Below are positions 63,401 to 64,000 of a stretch of 64,000 nucleotides of DNA, piece by piece; the stretch's first letter is position 1, and each line of letters starts with the position of its first letter. The stretch is taken from contig JAILWY010000012.1 in assembly GCA_022113835.1 (NCBI GenBank), positions 12,834,001 through 12,898,000 of the forward strand. The letters run 5' to 3'. The stretch comes from Atopsyche davidsoni (lineage: Eukaryota; Arthropoda; Insecta; Trichoptera; Hydrobiosidae). Made by a program: the position numbers and the translations under genes. Under the pieces are notes generated by a model. That model had not been told where the DNA came from. It was given only the letters and a program-made list of their open reading frames with translations, and did no database searches.

Positions 63401-64000
63401 TAAGTAAAATACTGTATTTTTCAATTTATTCATAGATATCAAAATATCGCGTATACTATGCGTAGAATGATAAATGCTAAAACAAATTGTAATGCAGATG
63501 GGAAAAATTCATTACATTTTGACTTTGTAAAAAACTTAATATACAAAGAACTTTTAAAACAAATTAATTAAAGAGCGTTCAGATTGGATAATGGTTCTGA
63601 AATTATTAATTCATGTCCAAATTTGAAAAAAAAACTTATATCTTCAGTTCAGGTATTCAAAGGCAGATTTATTTTAAAGAAACTTTCCAATGTAGTATTA
63701 TTAAGATATTCACTATGATGTATGCGTTAGAACTGTACAACAAATACAATTATCGGGCATAGAATTTTGTAAATTAAAATTTCAAAAAATGCGTAAAGCA
63801 TTTTCAGAAACAAACGACGGAGCCGCTTTATTAACCTACACGTAAGAGAATCATTTATCAAACTTAAATTGGAATCAAGTAATTAAAATAATAAATTGCA
63901 GCTTATTTTATGAGGGTTATTAGAATTATGGACGCGAACACAGCAGCACTGCAGATACCCTCGACCAGTAGCGGCTCGTAGCACATCAAGTTAAAATAAA

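Larger units (their letters stand above)
58401..64000. other. Gene-free AT-rich DNA, right end
   Basis: GC patches lie at 61160-61280, 61580-61690 and 63090-63200. The longest frame (106 codons, 60949-61269 minus) is not protein-like. Nothing else is recognised. Confidence 0.7.

Overview
This window is eukaryotic, AT-rich and essentially gene-free. No protein-coding gene, rRNA or convincing functional tRNA could be supported. The base is AT-rich DNA with many homopolymer runs, interrupted every 1-3 kb by GC-rich, CpG-containing islands of about 100-400 bp. Open reading frames are short (the longest is 160 codons) and none except one transposase fragment resembles a known protein. The mobile elements (piggyBac, a hAT-type MITE, tRNA-derived repeats) and the style of the sequence suggest an arthropod, most likely an insect with a large genome, seen inside an intergenic desert or a very long intron. 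That assignment is inference.

Mobile elements. The best supported is a 1,049-bp internally deleted piggyBac element at 42621-43677. It has a TTAA duplication, 12-bp terminal inverted repeats, two subterminal palindromes, and the broken C-terminal part of a transposase ending in a cysteine-rich domain. A second is a 155-bp hAT-type MITE at 58238-58392 with a perfect 8-bp target duplication. A third is an unclassified foldback unit at 27822-27973 with 21-bp perfect inverted arms. Two tRNA-like sequences with internal box B promoter motifs lie near 10434-10510 and 18389-18466; they look like SINE heads or tRNA relics, and the second sits inside a 15-bp inverted repeat.

Simple and structured DNA. 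There is a long TA microsatellite (15307-15397), a 34-bp perfect palindrome made of CA/TA/TG repeats (15584-15617), a GGC trinucleotide run, a 9-bp minisatellite (34562-34605) and three G-quadruplex-type G tracts. Several short hairpins occur, notably a 22-bp stem with wobble pairs at 27076-27125.

The GC-rich islands. These are the main unexplained structure. They share words too long for chance: GGGATTGTCCGC occurs three times and GCAGGTGCG three times, and some islands hold homeodomain, POU, Runx/Sox, MEF2 or CRE-type words. A reasonable reading is a gene desert carrying many candidate cis-regulatory elements, possibly around a developmental gene outside the window. This needs conservation or chromatin data, and old repeats remain an alternative.
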